From NCBI GenBank assembly GCA_032622095.1, contig CP136066.1, positions 229,716,961-229,780,960 on the forward strand: a DNA stretch of 64,000 bases, written 5' to 3'. Below the pieces are notes generated by a model. The model saw only the letters and a program-made list of their open reading frames with translations, did not search any database and was not told the origin of the DNA. The first letter of the stretch is position 1, and every line of letters starts with the position of its first letter. The position numbers were made by a program, and so were the translations under genes. Positions 20,908 through 33,020 of the stretch are shown one piece after another. Source of the stretch: Siphonodentalium dalli. Its lineage: Eukaryota > Mollusca > Scaphopoda > Gadilida > Siphonodentaliidae.

Positions 20908-23275
20908 TCTGTAATCATGTCGATCACCCCTATGGCAGGGCTCTAATTGATCTGACTCTTTCACAGAAACATACATCATCACATATTATGATGAATTATG
21001 CCCAAAATATACTGATTCTTGCTTCAATTATGTTAACGATGTTACTCAGTCGGAACTCGACGATAACTTTTCTAAGTGAATGTCAGGATCTATGAATTAA
21101 ACAGACTCCTTGAGGACTTTTATGACCGAACCCAGGAAATGAAAGACTTTCGAAGTGTCAGTTTGTCACAGAATCGACATACACCCCTTTCAACTTCACA
21201 GTACAGTGAATTGAATGCATTACATAAACTTTCTCAGCTCAGTAAAGATATGTTACACCATAATATTGGTTACCGTACAGAGCTTCGTACTTTGGACCAT
21301 TATCGATTCACACTTAATAAAGAAGATATAACTGACCGTCAGAAGGTTTTTAACTTTATACCCTGGCATTTACCTGATAACCTTATTGATACTCTGAGTA
21401 AGGGAGGTAACTTTATCCCTACTCCACTATGGGACCGCAATAAACAAACTGCAAACCTTAAACAAATGGTTTATGATAGCCTTGAACGTATCAATAACCT
21501 TACAGTTCGTCACATATCATCACAATCCTTGTATCGTACACCTTCATCTAACGTACTGTTATACACACATGTTAACCATCCTGACTTACCACAAACCTTG
21601 ATTAATTCTACGCTTGACAGCATCAATAGTGTAAACAATCATTGTAATTTGCACCATGCTTCGCATCAACTATATTTCAAAAATATCTCCAAGTTTGAAA
21701 CCAAGACAATTGATTTCTATGCTAACCACCCTGGCATTATTATCTCACCAAGTGATAAAAATCTTGGCATCTCTATTAATACCACTGCCTGGTACGCCCA
21801 TGAATATCGTCGGCAACTCGATGATACTACAACCTATGAAAGGCATCCATATGATACCTTACCTGATTTAATTAACACAGGTGTCTCTAACATGCATTTA
21901 ATTGCTTTTCAATATAAAGATTCTACCATAGATAAGGACTTTCTTGTGAAGCTTATTAAAGTCAAGGCTTCAGATATTATTATGCCCTCTCTCAATATTG
22001 TACCTAAGGTACATAAACTTAAACAGTTTCCAACCCCTGACCTTGAAATGAGCCTTAAGGGTCGGCCAATTTTGAACGCACATTCTGCTATTTCGACGAC
22101 AGCGTCACATATATTAGGCGATATGCTTGATGAATATCTTAAGAAGTTGCATTACTACTTTGATTGTCATAATTTACAATATACTATATGTAAAGATTCT
22201 TTACATGCTATTCATGAATTTCAAACCATACATGTTGAACCTAAATTACTATCACAATATTGGTTCATTTCATTTGATTTCAGTGCATTGTATACATCTA
22301 TTAGAAATACTGATCTATATCTTGCATTTGATTTTATCAAAGAAATCCTTAATATTGATCAAGACCATTATAACTTCATGGTCTCATTATTTGAGTTTAT
22401 CCAGAGTACTTCATACTTTCATGTTGGTTTTAAACACCTCTTCCGGCAAAAAGACGGTTTGAGCATGGGTTCCTATTTTAGCTCACAAGCCGCGAATTTT
22501 ATTAAGATGTGAATACTATATGTATCAGAATATTGAGTTCAGTAAATACATACATATATTTCTTCGATATATTGATGACGGCATCATGTTTATTCAAATG
22601 GATTATAATAACCTTTGTGTGTTCTTGAATCAGCTCCGAACATACTACCCCTTACATATAGATTTGAAAATATCTGTCAGCAAGGTTTATGTAAATTTTC
22701 TGGATATTACATTCAGTATCAACCATATGTTATGGTTTCAAAACAGCTTGCACATTGGTTTGTACCAAAAACCATTCAACACATATTCATATACACATTT
22801 CACCAGTGATCATCCTATTAGTGTATTCAAAGGTGTTGTGGCCACTGAATGTTTTAGATATTACCGCCATGCTTCATGTAAAGAGGACTATATATATTAC
22901 ACCAACCTTTTCCTTATCAGACTTTTGAAATGTGGTTACCCTGAACAGTTTTTAATGAAGCATATCTTACCTTATGACACGGTTATGCTTAAGGATATGG
23001 CTAAATCAGTCGCTACCGATCAACAGGGTACTTCTCATGATACTTCTGAATTGCCCACTAGTACAAGTGTGGCCGACATGCAAAGTAATAATGATCTCCC
23101 TACAGTTTATGTGCCTTTGCACTTTTCCAAGACTATACGCAATAACTTTGTTGCTAAGCAACTCATTCGTCACCATAATAAAGTTAGATTTTGTAACACT
23201 GTAGGTACCAAGTTAAACCAGAAGTTACTCACAAAAAAACGCCTACACAAGAAATTATTTGATTATATGTAACTG
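20908..23275 (+). mobile_element. Penelope-like retroelement, reverse transcriptase with one frameshift
   Basis: Two adjacent frames (21076-22512 and 22508-23272) together encode a Penelope-type reverse transcriptase. Visible signatures are SDKNLGISI (21751), an RPILNAHSA block (about 22060), motif A FISFDFSALYTSI (22264-22302), GLSMGS (22459) and the catalytic YIDDG (22568-22582). After these come FLDITFS and KGVVATECFRYYRHA, which resemble the thumb region. A one-base excess near 22507 shifts the frame. Upstream of 21076 the frame is closed by a stop and the first in-frame ATG is about 21 codons inside, so the true 5' end is uncertain. No GIY-YIG endonuclease is recognised downstream. It is therefore either an endonuclease-less type or truncated. 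Confidence 0.8.
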
Positions 23276-23466
23276 TACCCCCTCTACACGAAATATAATA
23301 ATACACATTATATTCTATAAGAAAACCCCCCCCCATGATAAATTTTTTTATCACGATATTATCCACTGTGTTCAGTACAGAACCTATTTTTCAGATGCCC
23401 CCACCCCAACTCATTTTTATATATAGTATTATTGCAACCATATACTATACCTTTATCCAGATAACA
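23276..23466. other. 3' flank of the Penelope-like element, poly-C tract
   Basis: AT-rich sequence with nine C at about 23326-23334 and CCCCCACCCC at about 23399. Similar C tracts occur near 24671 and 25313, bracketing the unknown ORFs. Confidence 0.5.
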
Positions 23467-23890
23467 TGGATTGGGAAAGCGAGGTCCTCGCATACTTGAC
23501 CAGCAATTGCAAAACTACAGCAGAGTATTTATCTACTGGAGAACTGTGGAACTTGAATCTACAGGATATTCTCTCCTCTAAAAGTTTATAGAGATTTTCG
23601 ACCCATTTAACAATGTTTTCAAGCTTAAGCGAATACCTAACTACAGCTCATTTATTCATATGTATACTGGTATCAGATTTAGTACCATAGACTTTCGACT
23701 CATTAGCCAGTTTCATATTTTTATCTACAAAGTCACCAGCAACATTGTCATAAAAATCACATGCCCTTATGATCGTATATGTAAACGATTCCATGTAAGC
23801 ATGTACCCAGAATGTGAAAAACGAATTCTATACAAATTGTACCATTACTACCTGTTCACTGACATAGATTTTTCCACTCGCATGGACTAA
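23467..23890 (+). CDS. Unknown ORF pair, possibly one frameshifted gene
   Basis: An ATG at 23467 opens a 41-codon frame beginning MDWESEVLAYL and ending in a stop at about 23591. A second frame, open from just before that stop, runs to 23890 and includes NNVFKLKRIPNYSSFIHMYTG and a Cys-containing FHVSMYPECEKRILYKLYHYY segment. I do not recognise a domain. It could be part of the upstream retroelement, a decayed host gene, or chance in AT-rich DNA. Confidence 0.25.
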
Positions 23891-23939
23891 AACATTTTTG
23901 GCAGATCACCCACTTTAACTATCTCTTTACCCCTTAAAC

Positions 23940-24150
23940 AACATTATTATCGCCTTTAATGTAAACCATATGGCCGCCTAGGTCACGTACATTAACTTCA
24001 AATACACCCCCTGTTCAAATGAAATGTAAAAACAATGTTTTTACTTTTATATTTCCTTAGGTTATGTGCATTAACTTCAAATGCACCCCCTGTTGAAATG
24101 GAAATATAAAAACAATATTTTTATTTTTATATTTCTTTTCTCGACTAAAG
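23940..24150 (+). repeat. About 78-bp direct duplication
   Basis: CATTAACTTCAAAT(A/G)CACCCCCTGTT followed by (C/G)AAATG, TAAAAACAAT and TTTTATATTTC occurs at about 23988 and 24067. There are two units only. Confidence 0.75.
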
Positions 24151-24900
24151 AGTTTTCTAAAAACCACGCAGTTGACCTCCCGTTTTTATCGGCGCATGCG
24201 CGACCTCGGCCCATGCATTTTGCAGACGCTCCATTGTAACCTTCACAAAATCTCGATGATTTCTCTCCTGATTTATATAATTCTCACATGAGTGCACTGT
24301 GTATTTACTGGTTGTTCATATGCATTTATACTTATAGCACATCTAGGCACATTAATTTCAATTTATCAGATGGTAATTTGTCTAATATTCCTCTTCTAAA
24401 ATCACCCCGTTTGAAATACTTGTCTGCACAACTTTTGATGACATCATCACACTTTTACTGCCAAACTCAACTGTAAATTTCTATGTCCCCATGTGAACTT
24501 CACCTTGTATTTTACAATAATCTGTAATCATTATTAATTCTGTAATGGCATTCTCACACTTGTATCAACATGTTGTAGTGCATATTTGTTTTTGCACATG
24601 TAAATAATACACAATTATTCACTCATGCTAAAATATAATCATCTAAATTGCAATCTGTACTCCATTATTTCCCCCCCCATTTTATGAGTTCGTGGTACAT
24701 AGCGGTTATTTAGCTGGATCGGCTTAACCACATGTTAAGTGACACTGCCTGGGTAAGCTTCTTGTGCTAAAAAGTGTCGGAAAGCGATGGTCTGTTGTTT
24801 AAACACTCCATCACCAGGTACATAACTGACGACGATTCCAGTGAAATTTAGCATTTTACTTCAGACTTACACCTACACTTACATTCTACAACTGCCTACT
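24150..24900. other. No recognised gene
   Basis: AT-rich; an eight-C tract near 24671. A 62-codon frame at 24288 has no recognisable domain. Confidence 0.5.
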
Positions 24901-24901
24901 C

Positions 24902-25303
24902 ATGTACATAACTATAAATTTCAAAATTAACCCTTTCGAAAACTCGCGGCCTATGCTTACGTTCCTAATTTTTAAATTTGTAACACATAACTATGTACCA
25001 CGCTCCCATCTTTTACTGAAACTACCGGTATGGGACAATCATGAAACTAAAGAATATTTTAATACTCTACGTATAACTAGTTCATTTATGATAGTGCGTG
25101 ATTCTACGATACTGGTACACATACTCTGTCATAGGTATACCTATATTTTCCAAATTTCAAAACACCAGGCATACCTCTATTATGCTCCTGTTTTTAATTT
25201 TACTGACTATGGAATTGTCCAAGTGGCGCTTCGGAATGTGTACCTAGATAATGAACACCTTTGTCCATGTTACCGAAGACAGGTTTACCCTTGTATTCTG
25301 TGA
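24902..25303 (+). CDS. Unknown 133-codon ORF
   Basis: Open from an ATG at 24902 to a stop at 25303, followed at once by a ten-C tract. It contains a FENSRPMLTFLIF start, a LLLKLPVWDNHETKEYF middle and a C-terminal CPCYRRQ. No family is recognised and codon use cannot be told from background. It may be a chance frame. Confidence 0.2.
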   Translation: MYITINFKINPFENSRPMLTFLIFKFVTHNYVPRSHLLLKLPVWDNHETKEYFNTLRITSSFMIVRDSTILVHILCHRYTYIFQISKHQAYLYYAPVFNFTDYGIVQVALRNVYLDNEHLCPCYRRQVYPCIL

Positions 25304-25309
25304 TGTTCC

Positions 25310-26134
25310 CAGCCCCCCCCCCGGATCTCTATATTTTACAACATAATGAATGAAGAGTTTGAACAGTTATGGCATTACATATTCGCCACCAAAAGATTCT
25401 TTATATATCTGGGACTATTTCTTTTCGCGGGCAAACAAACCATGGTTAAGTGAATCGATATCGCATGCCTTATAGAAGCCGCGATGTTACTTTCGCGCCC
25501 CATTCAAGAGTGTTTTGTGGAGGTTTGGGATCATGTAATAAATAGAATCTACAACTCGACTCCAGCTTATTGCGGAATTTACAAAACTCGTTCTATTAAT
25601 TATCTGGACCGAGCCTTACCTAATTTACTGGACTCATTTTGTAAATTCCAATATAAATTGGGGACTCGTAGTAGATTCTCTATATATGTCTGGCATCGAA
25701 TTAGTATTCTGTACACTGATATGTTTGTTTCCGGATATGTTGCCATTCAAATAATAATTTATTTGTTTACGTAATCTAACGTATTTCGAATTTGAGTGAT
25801 ATTGAAGGGCCAAATCCTCGTGATATGGCTCAAAATTATCGTAACGACCCCGCTCGTGTATAGGTAACAGACGGGCGTACGTACTTGTGACGTCACACAT
25901 TTTACACAATTTACAGTATACCGTCCAGGTAAAATTTTAGCGAGAATGAATCACGTGACTTCCGGCAGTGGTTTCACAAAATCGCGGAATCAGCAAAGAA
26001 ACGAATTTTCTACTTCACATATGTGCCAATGGACAATTGAAGTATTTATTTATAAAGAGTAAGTTGTTATATTTACATACGCCTAATATCGCTTCCGATT
26101 TCCCCTATAGCGTTACGATAGACACGCCCCTGAG
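25310..26134. other. No recognised gene
   Basis: Starts with a poly-C tract. A 96-codon frame at 25484 and an overlapping minus-strand frame have no recognisable domain. Confidence 0.45.
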
Positions 26135-26209
26135 TCAATGTGTTCATAAACCTATGAACGTAACGTGACGTCACGTTCAATGTCGTTCATATGTTTATGA
26201 ACACATTGA
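26135..26209. repeat. 75-bp palindrome with CRE-like core
   Basis: TCAATGTGTTCATAAAC is mirrored by GTTTATGAACACATTGA. The inner part includes ATGAACG / CGTTCAT and a centre ACGTGACGTCACGT, which contains the full CRE octamer TGACGTCA. Flanks have CTTCCGG (25965) and CCGGAAG (26221), which are ETS-like. Confidence 0.75.
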
Positions 26210-27600
26210 TCCCAGAAATCACCGGAAGTTGTCGGACATGAACGACGTCTTTAGTATTCAGCACATCCGGATTTGGCAAGCAATTTGTTTTGGTCTATAA
26301 TTAGTGTTGTTACCCTGCACCTAAAACACATCTCCTCTGATTACACAACCCACTACCTCACAAATATATTGTTATGGTAGAACGGCGTGTTGTCAATTTC
26401 TTATCATCCACTACCGAAACTTAATTATTAGTTTCAGATATTATCATTCTTGAAATCAACAAGTCTACACCCATTACAAGCTAAACAAGACATTTATGTC
26501 ATATACTGTGAAATTGAAATTTTCTGCTCTCCGTCAACGGATTCTCACAATGTTAGGTTTTATAAAAAGCGAGGATTCGAACTGTCCGAACTGAACACCA
26601 TACGTTCATTTAAAGTTGAATAAGTTGTGGGAAAGACAGACAATCCTAGTTGATAATGAATTTTAGTATATAAATATAAATAATAAACGGCGGATTCAAC
26701 GTGATCATGGGTTTTGAAAAATTCAGCAAACTCCGCAGTTTGCAGAGAAACGGAGACATTTGATAGAATTCCCGGAATCGTACATTCACTTTCAATAGTA
26801 TACATTCTCTGAATCTGCGGAATTCCCAGAATTGTTCTTTCACTTTCAATACGATTCTCCGCATTTGATAGAATTTTCACTTTCACGGTTTATTTTTACC
26901 GCACAAAGCGACCTTAGTTGACACAGATATATGACACACTGGCTGAGTCCATGACAAATAGTTTATGTAGCATTGCTTATTTCATTTAATTTAAGCTCAC
27001 CTCGTTAAAACGCATGTTAATCGTATTTGTTTACAAATTACATTTCAGTTTTGACAAACTATTTATTGAGGCAGAAGTGAGTTTGTTTGAAGCGAATGTT
27101 ATCTCACTTGACCCCTGAACTGAAAATGTCCGTAACCGGTTCGTACAAAGATAATTGATAACGACAATATTTCATAAATTATTTACCTTGTTTATGTCAA
27201 ACGTTCTTGATTATTATACATAGATGTATGGCCAATTACTTATAGTATATTAGCCTGCGAATGAGCAAAAAAAATTGTGTCCTAAAACCAAACAGATATC
27301 AGTATAATTATCAATTGCTTTATCGATAAAACCACGTGCGTCTTCTTTCTATTCTCGTAGGATGCCTTGATCCTGGTAATAAACATTCTGATTCATTGTA
27401 GACGGGAGCTATTTATCTCGCAAGATCGCTCGTTTTGTTTACATATTGGAGTGGAAAAAAACAGGGTTTGGTTACGGTATTGTGGTAGAGCACAGGGGTG
27501 GGGTTTCAGTGAACCATCATGCTATATCACAAACATTTGTGGGGCTCTGAGTCCAAACATCAGGCAGGGTCTATGGAAACACTAAGCCTACCTTAAAAGT
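26210..27600. other. No recognised gene; short tandem repeat at 26755-26880
   Basis: At 26755-26880 the words TTTGATAGAATT, (C/T)CCGGAAT or CCCAGAAT, and TCACTTTCAATA recur with about a 50-bp spacing. This gives a periodic minus-strand frame that I do not take as coding. The rest is featureless. Confidence 0.5.
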
Positions 27601-29030
27601 CTTCTATATATTTATTCGTCCTCATTTATCAAACAGAACACATCCAACAGCATCACAACATGGAGACGACATCACAACACATCTATAGGCTAGCGTGACA
27701 ACAACATCACAACATCACACATCAGACATCAATCGAAATAGAGACGAAGATGAGTGAAGAGACCATGTCGAACAAATACATAGGTTGTAATTGCTGCCTA
27801 ATACATATCCAGAGTGGATATGAATAAATATGTGAAATGTGATTGTGTCAATAAACCAACTTCCCTATTGTCGATATAACAACTATTTTGACACAATCCT
27901 AACTGTGACGTACAGTTAGAAACAAAATCTATATTCTAGTATAAAAGGGGAATTATGAACGCAGCGTGACAATCCCTACATTATGGGGCAAATATGAATA
28001 TTGCAAATGTGACACACTCTGAACTTCCAAAAACGAAGTCAATAATATTATTAAAAACATGATAATAACGAGTAAAACATATAACAAATATCACATACCA
28101 TACTGGGGAAGCATAAGTCAGATGTCATTACGTAGTAATCATTTCTAATACTTATTACATTTTTCGAGCATGAAGAAATATTGATAACACTGAGTGCGAA
28201 ATACGACGGAACGACGTTGACAGTTTGAACGCAAATTATCGACTGAAAAGCGCGGCAAATAAGGTTACCTGTGATTGGCTGAAATCCAATAGTGTCCGAC
28301 TGTTAGGTCTCAGATTGGGCGTATTAGATAGAGAATAGACTAGTGGACAAGTTATTGGGCTAAGTTAAGAATATGAAATAGCGAAATGCAGATCAGGAAT
28401 GCAACTGGGAACGGGAAATGTATAGAACGGAATAGCGCGGAATGGAATGAACCAAGTACGCGGAATGAAATGATTGCAATGTGGCTATAAAATGTATATT
28501 AGTGAGTTAAGTTTAATAACTTAGTTAGTATACATGTGTAGCATGTGATAAAGGCATATACTGTTTTGGTATATAAAATAGCACTGTCACAGTATATATA
28601 CAGTTCTGACCGATTTATTCTGAGATTTCTTATTATAAAGCGTTTAGTGGCCAAGTTATGAAATAATTAATCGCACCCACAAACTGGCATTTAATGGGGT
28701 CTGTTTGAAAATTTGGTGATGATGATTTTGTGCAGAAGTAGGGTAGTATCAAAGGTGGCAAATTTAAGGACGGAAACGGCACACGGACACATTTTTTTTT
28801 TTTTTTTTTATGTTGGTCATATTAGGTCCGAAGAGTCATTCTTCACAATTGACTAGGTTAGAGAGTTCCAGAATTCACAAGGAATCGAGCATAGCCCGGA
28901 CATTAACACTGTCGCATGTGCCCTGTGGGGAATAATTGGTGTACTGTAATTAACACCACATATACACTGGTGTTATGCGGGATTAGGTGGATGTAAAAGC
29001 TGCGAATGGGTCGCTTTAAAAGCTGTAGTG
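27600..29030. other. No recognised gene; simple repeats
   Basis: A CATCACAACA-rich patch lies at 27640-27725 and an 18-base poly-T near 28793. Otherwise AT-rich and featureless. Confidence 0.5.
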
Positions 29031-29129
29031 TTACCCCGAATGCGGTATCCTCAATAAAATAGTCCGACACAGATTAGCACATGTGCTGATATTGATAATT
29101 ACCACACACTTTGGAAAGCATGCGATCGT

Positions 29130-29420
29130 GTGGTAATCAAGGATGGATTTCGACGAAATTTGATACCTAGGGGTAGCTTTGTCCGGAGAGTGTTTTGGTG
29201 GGTACAATCGTGACCCCGACCTGACCTTGACCTTCAAAATGGTAAATTCAATCTCAAATCGGTTAAAACGTACAGATTTCCACGAAATTTGATACCTAGG
29301 GTTACTTTTCTTCGGGGAGTGTTTTGGACGGATCAAATCATGACCCCGACCTGACCTTGACTTTAAAAATAGTCAATTCAAGGTCAAATCGCGCCTTTCG
29401 CCGGAAAGCAGATGGGAACA
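29130..29420. repeat. About 130-bp tandem repeat with TGACCTTGACCTT
   Basis: TTTC(G/C)ACGAAATTTGATACCTAGGG occurs near 29147 and 29277. Each is followed by GGAGTGTTTTGG and by GACCCCGACCTGACCTTGAC. Diverged relatives are at 62530-62650 and 63340-63440, including GACGGAATTTCGTACTTAGGGG and GACCTGATCTTGAC. This is an interspersed repeat, not a gene; minus-strand frames reflect its periodicity. Confidence 0.75.
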
Positions 29421-30027
29421 GCCCGGACGAAGTCCGGCCCACCAGAGACAGCTTGAAGAATGTAATGTATAACACGAGAAACGGAAAAACGTGGTATATG
29501 GAAGTATCCAAATTTCCCACATGGAATCTGATAGCTAGTTTATATTATAATTATATTATAATTTATATTTATGGCTAATAATATGATCTTGGTGGCGTTA
29601 CCATTTCTGACTATAGTTTTCTTGTATGAATATGTCCTGCATAGGTTCATATCAGAGCAGTTTCATTTGTTAGGTAGGCAGTTACGGCGTCGTGACGTCA
29701 TTTGACTCTGCCGGCCAGACTCCAGGCATGATCGTGTCATGTTGTTTTCGCGCAATCTCTAATGACAGAATGGAGGATAAGAGCGGTAGTTTTGTTGACG
29801 ATTTTCGCAAGCAACTGGTCAAAATTGGAGCAAATTTGAACTCTTGGGCCTGACTTGCCATGCGTGTTGTCGGGACATTGTCGTCGATGTGCGTTCAGAC
29901 TTGTGTGTTGATAAAATAATCGGAGAACCAACTCACGCCGTTTCGAAGTATAGTTCTTTGGTTTTAGTGGGACTTTTCAAACTTAAGGTTCAAAATTTAC
30001 ACAAATTTGTTTCGATGTTTTGTGTGC
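29420..30027. other. No recognised gene
   Basis: Several 60-100-codon frames on both strands, none with a recognisable domain. Confidence 0.45.
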
Positions 30028-30427
30028 TTACCCCTTTACCCAACAGACCGGCCAAAACCGGCCAAATAAAGCTTCAACAGCCTAAAATATCTTCGGTCTG
30101 TCTCAATAGAACCATACAAATATGGATATCATTGGAACCGGCTCCTTGACCACATTGTGATAGTTACAGTTATGCCCTGTGCCAATGCATTCTCTTATAT
30201 ATGCGAGTCGACCATAGGTCGCCTCGCATATATAAGAGAATGCATTGGCCTAAAAACAATATGTTTTTAACACTTTTTACCATTTTTTCTTACATTCTTT
30301 AACAATTTTATAATTTTTAATGTGTTAAGCCAATGCATTCTCTTATATATGCGAGGCGACCTATGGTCGACTCGCATATATAAGAGAATGCATTGGCACA
30401 GGGCCGTTCTGTTGGGTAAAGGGTTAA
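30028..30427 (+). mobile_element. piggyBac-like MITE with twin palindromes, copy 3
   Basis: Right flank is TTAA (30424-30427). The left site reads TTAC (30028-30031), consistent with one substitution in the duplication. TIRs read CCCTTTACCCAACAGACCGG and its near complement. Palindromes at 30182-30248 and 30330-30396 are the best preserved in the window. Same orientation as copy 2 and very similar to it by eye. Confidence 0.85.
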
Positions 30428-30729
30428 AATAGAGCAGCATGTTACTCTGCTCGCTTAATATCAAATGTGGTATAAAATGTCGTCGATAGCAGCGGTCTTA
30501 CCGCGTCACCAAGGGAGATCAACCCTGCACGGAGTTTGGTCTTCGTGGACAACTAATTCACCTCACTATAGTCAATAGATAAATATTGATTGAATTATTG
30601 ATTGAGTGTTTAACGTCGTTTTAGCCGCTATGCCATATATCACGTCATGGACATACAAACTGACAAACGCTTCAATTACTAATGAAATTACACCGGTTTG
30701 ATTTAGGTACTTCTATTAAATGTTAGCTA

Positions 30730-31782
30730 CCTTACTAGTATTTAAATTTGCGCAGTACTATTTTTCGCACATGCATTGGTGCGCGAATTTGAACCTGAGC
30801 GAAAGATAATACAAAGTTTACCTATCCACGGGGAATATAAGATATGGCAATTGCTTGTGAGAATCACACATATACCAGAACTGAAAGCAGAAAAAACAGG
30901 TCACAAAATCCACAAATCACGAGTGAAGCCATACTCATACGCATGTGATCTGTATTACTTATAATATCACATCAAGTTTTAAATATACATGCTGTGAAGT
31001 GTTTATTTTTTCAAGTCTGGAGGCAATACGATGTATTTGTTTACTTCTTCCCACTTAGTATCGTTTTTGATTTACAGCCATATGTATATAGTAGGTAGTG
31101 AAAGGCGAACACATTACGCGTGCACAGCCTTTTCCGCATTAAATTATACGAGGCAGATTACAACCTTGATCCTCTGCAAACTGCAAAGTGTTATAAGTAT
31201 TGTCTATCACTTTATGCATTGAGGATTTACATTGCATTAAAACTATGTTCGTAACATAAGAACTAAGATGTATTTTTCAGTCACGAATAATACTAGTTTC
31301 GACCATTAAAACACATGTGAATCGTAATGCCTACCGTGAAATCATATTGTCACCATGGAAACTTGGGTAAAGCTATGGTAAATTAGCAAATTAAGAGCAA
31401 AACATTGGTGTTGACCCATGAAAAATACCATTGGTCTGACCGTTATTAGTTACGGTCTTAATATTAATTAAACGGTGTTGAACAATACAAAATACAACGG
31501 TCTGACAGTTACTGGTTACGGTCTGCCAGTTACTTAAACGGTTTTATACCGTGGAACATGTTACGGCCTGACCGTATGTTTAACGGTCTAATGTTGGCAG
31601 CGATGTTGAGCGGTCTTAGACCATTAAAGCGACGGTATTTTTTCTAACAGTGTATATACATTAGGGACTGAAACTGTCAACAGATCATGTCTTTTACGAA
31701 AAACCGTGGTGCGCGAATTTACTGTGCGCGAATTCAAAACTGAGCAAAAAATGGTACTGCGCGTATTTAAATACGAGTAAGG
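30730..31782. mobile_element. 1.05-kb TA-flanked inverted-repeat element
   Basis: The left end CCTTACTAGTATTTAAAT matches the reverse complement of the right end (CCTTACTCGTATTTAAAT). The similarity continues through GCGCAGTAC, and both sides contain GTGCGCGAATT. TA dinucleotides at 30728-30729 and 31783-31784 could be the target duplication. It is non-autonomous with no transposase. Internally, 31430-31620 has about 65-bp diverged units with ACGGTCTGACC and TTACGGTCT. Confidence 0.7.
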
Positions 31783-31784
31783 TA

Positions 31785-32181
31785 TATACATATCTTACAT
31801 AATTATGTGTATTATATCTCAAGAAAGGACTACATTATACCGTATAGTGGCGTATCAATAACGTGGCGGGTCAACAGAAACTATCGCCTCGAAATTGGGT
31901 CATAATTGTAATTTACTCGAGCATATCGGAAGATTCATTTATGCATATACGTGTCATAAAATAGTGCTGTAGCTACATATACAATGCAGCATGATAAAAT
32001 GTCCCTAATATAACTAAATGTTAGCTTTCACCTATATTTTCCGGTCATTTTAGACGCTTTCATGGCAGAACATTTGAAAAATTTAGGAATATACTATGTA
32101 TTGTAGACTTTTCTCAGAATGTACATGGTTATTTTTAATCTAGTGAATTCTGAACTATAATAGTTTAAAAGACTTAGCCTT
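31785..32181. other. No recognised gene
   Basis: AT-rich, stop-rich, no structure seen. Confidence 0.5.
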
Positions 32182-33020
32182 TTAGCTCACCTGAGACGAA
32201 GTCTCCGGTGGAGCTATAGTCATCACTGCTCGTCCGTCCGCCTGTCCGTCCATCCATCCGTCAACAATTCTTTAAACATCTCCGAATTCATAAGACTGAA
32301 TGAGTTCATATTCGGTGAGGATGTTCCCTTGGTTACTATCATTCAGATTTGTTCAAATGAGATTACTGGGTCAAATAGTAGCGAAGACAGGGCCATAACT
32401 CTTTCCCTCCATAGTATTTCTTAAAACAACTTCTTCTCTTGTACCATCGGGTCGAATGGGATCATATTTGGTATGAAGGGTCCTTGTGTAACTGGGGTTC
32501 AGATTTGTTCAATTGGTCACTGGGTCAAATGTGGGCGGAGCCAGGGACATAACGCATAACCATCCGTCGTTCGTATGTCCGTACGTACGCCCGCCTGTCA
32601 GTATCCACCAAACTACACAAATGACGTGCATTTTATTGCACTCCGCCATACGGCCGACCGGAGATTCAGTTATATGTGTACCCGTACCATGTATGGTACA
32701 CATAGTGCCGACGTACGGATCAGCCATCCGTCGTTCGCCCGTCGTCTGTCCGTATATACTTCCTATCAGACACGATTAATCGAGTATTTTTATCGCATCC
32801 TGTTCAAATGTTATGTGCATGTTTATGATGACACACATTTCACCTGTATGGTTCTTGGTGTCGATCGGTTGATCGGTTTAAGAATGGTTAATACTTTCCA
32901 TGCATACATGGCCATGTGTATCCGATGCCATAAATTAAGAATTGTTGTCCGATTGTGTTCATGTTTTATATGTAGGTTTATAATGACACGCCGATCAAAT
33001 ATATATAGGTTTTGGTATTG
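32182..33020 (+). repeat. TTAGCTCACCTGAG...CGTCCGTCCG interspersed repeat
   Basis: TTAGCTCACCTGAGACGAAG, then CTCCGGTGGAGCTATAG, a CGTCCGTCCGCCTGTCCGTCC run and CAACAATT at 32182-32270. GATTTGTTCAAATG / GGGTCAAAT segments follow. A second CCGT-rich patch is at 32565-32760. I recognise this as a very common repeat in bivalve and other mollusc genomes. The 148-codon frame at 32575 falls in it and is not taken as a gene. Confidence 0.7.
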
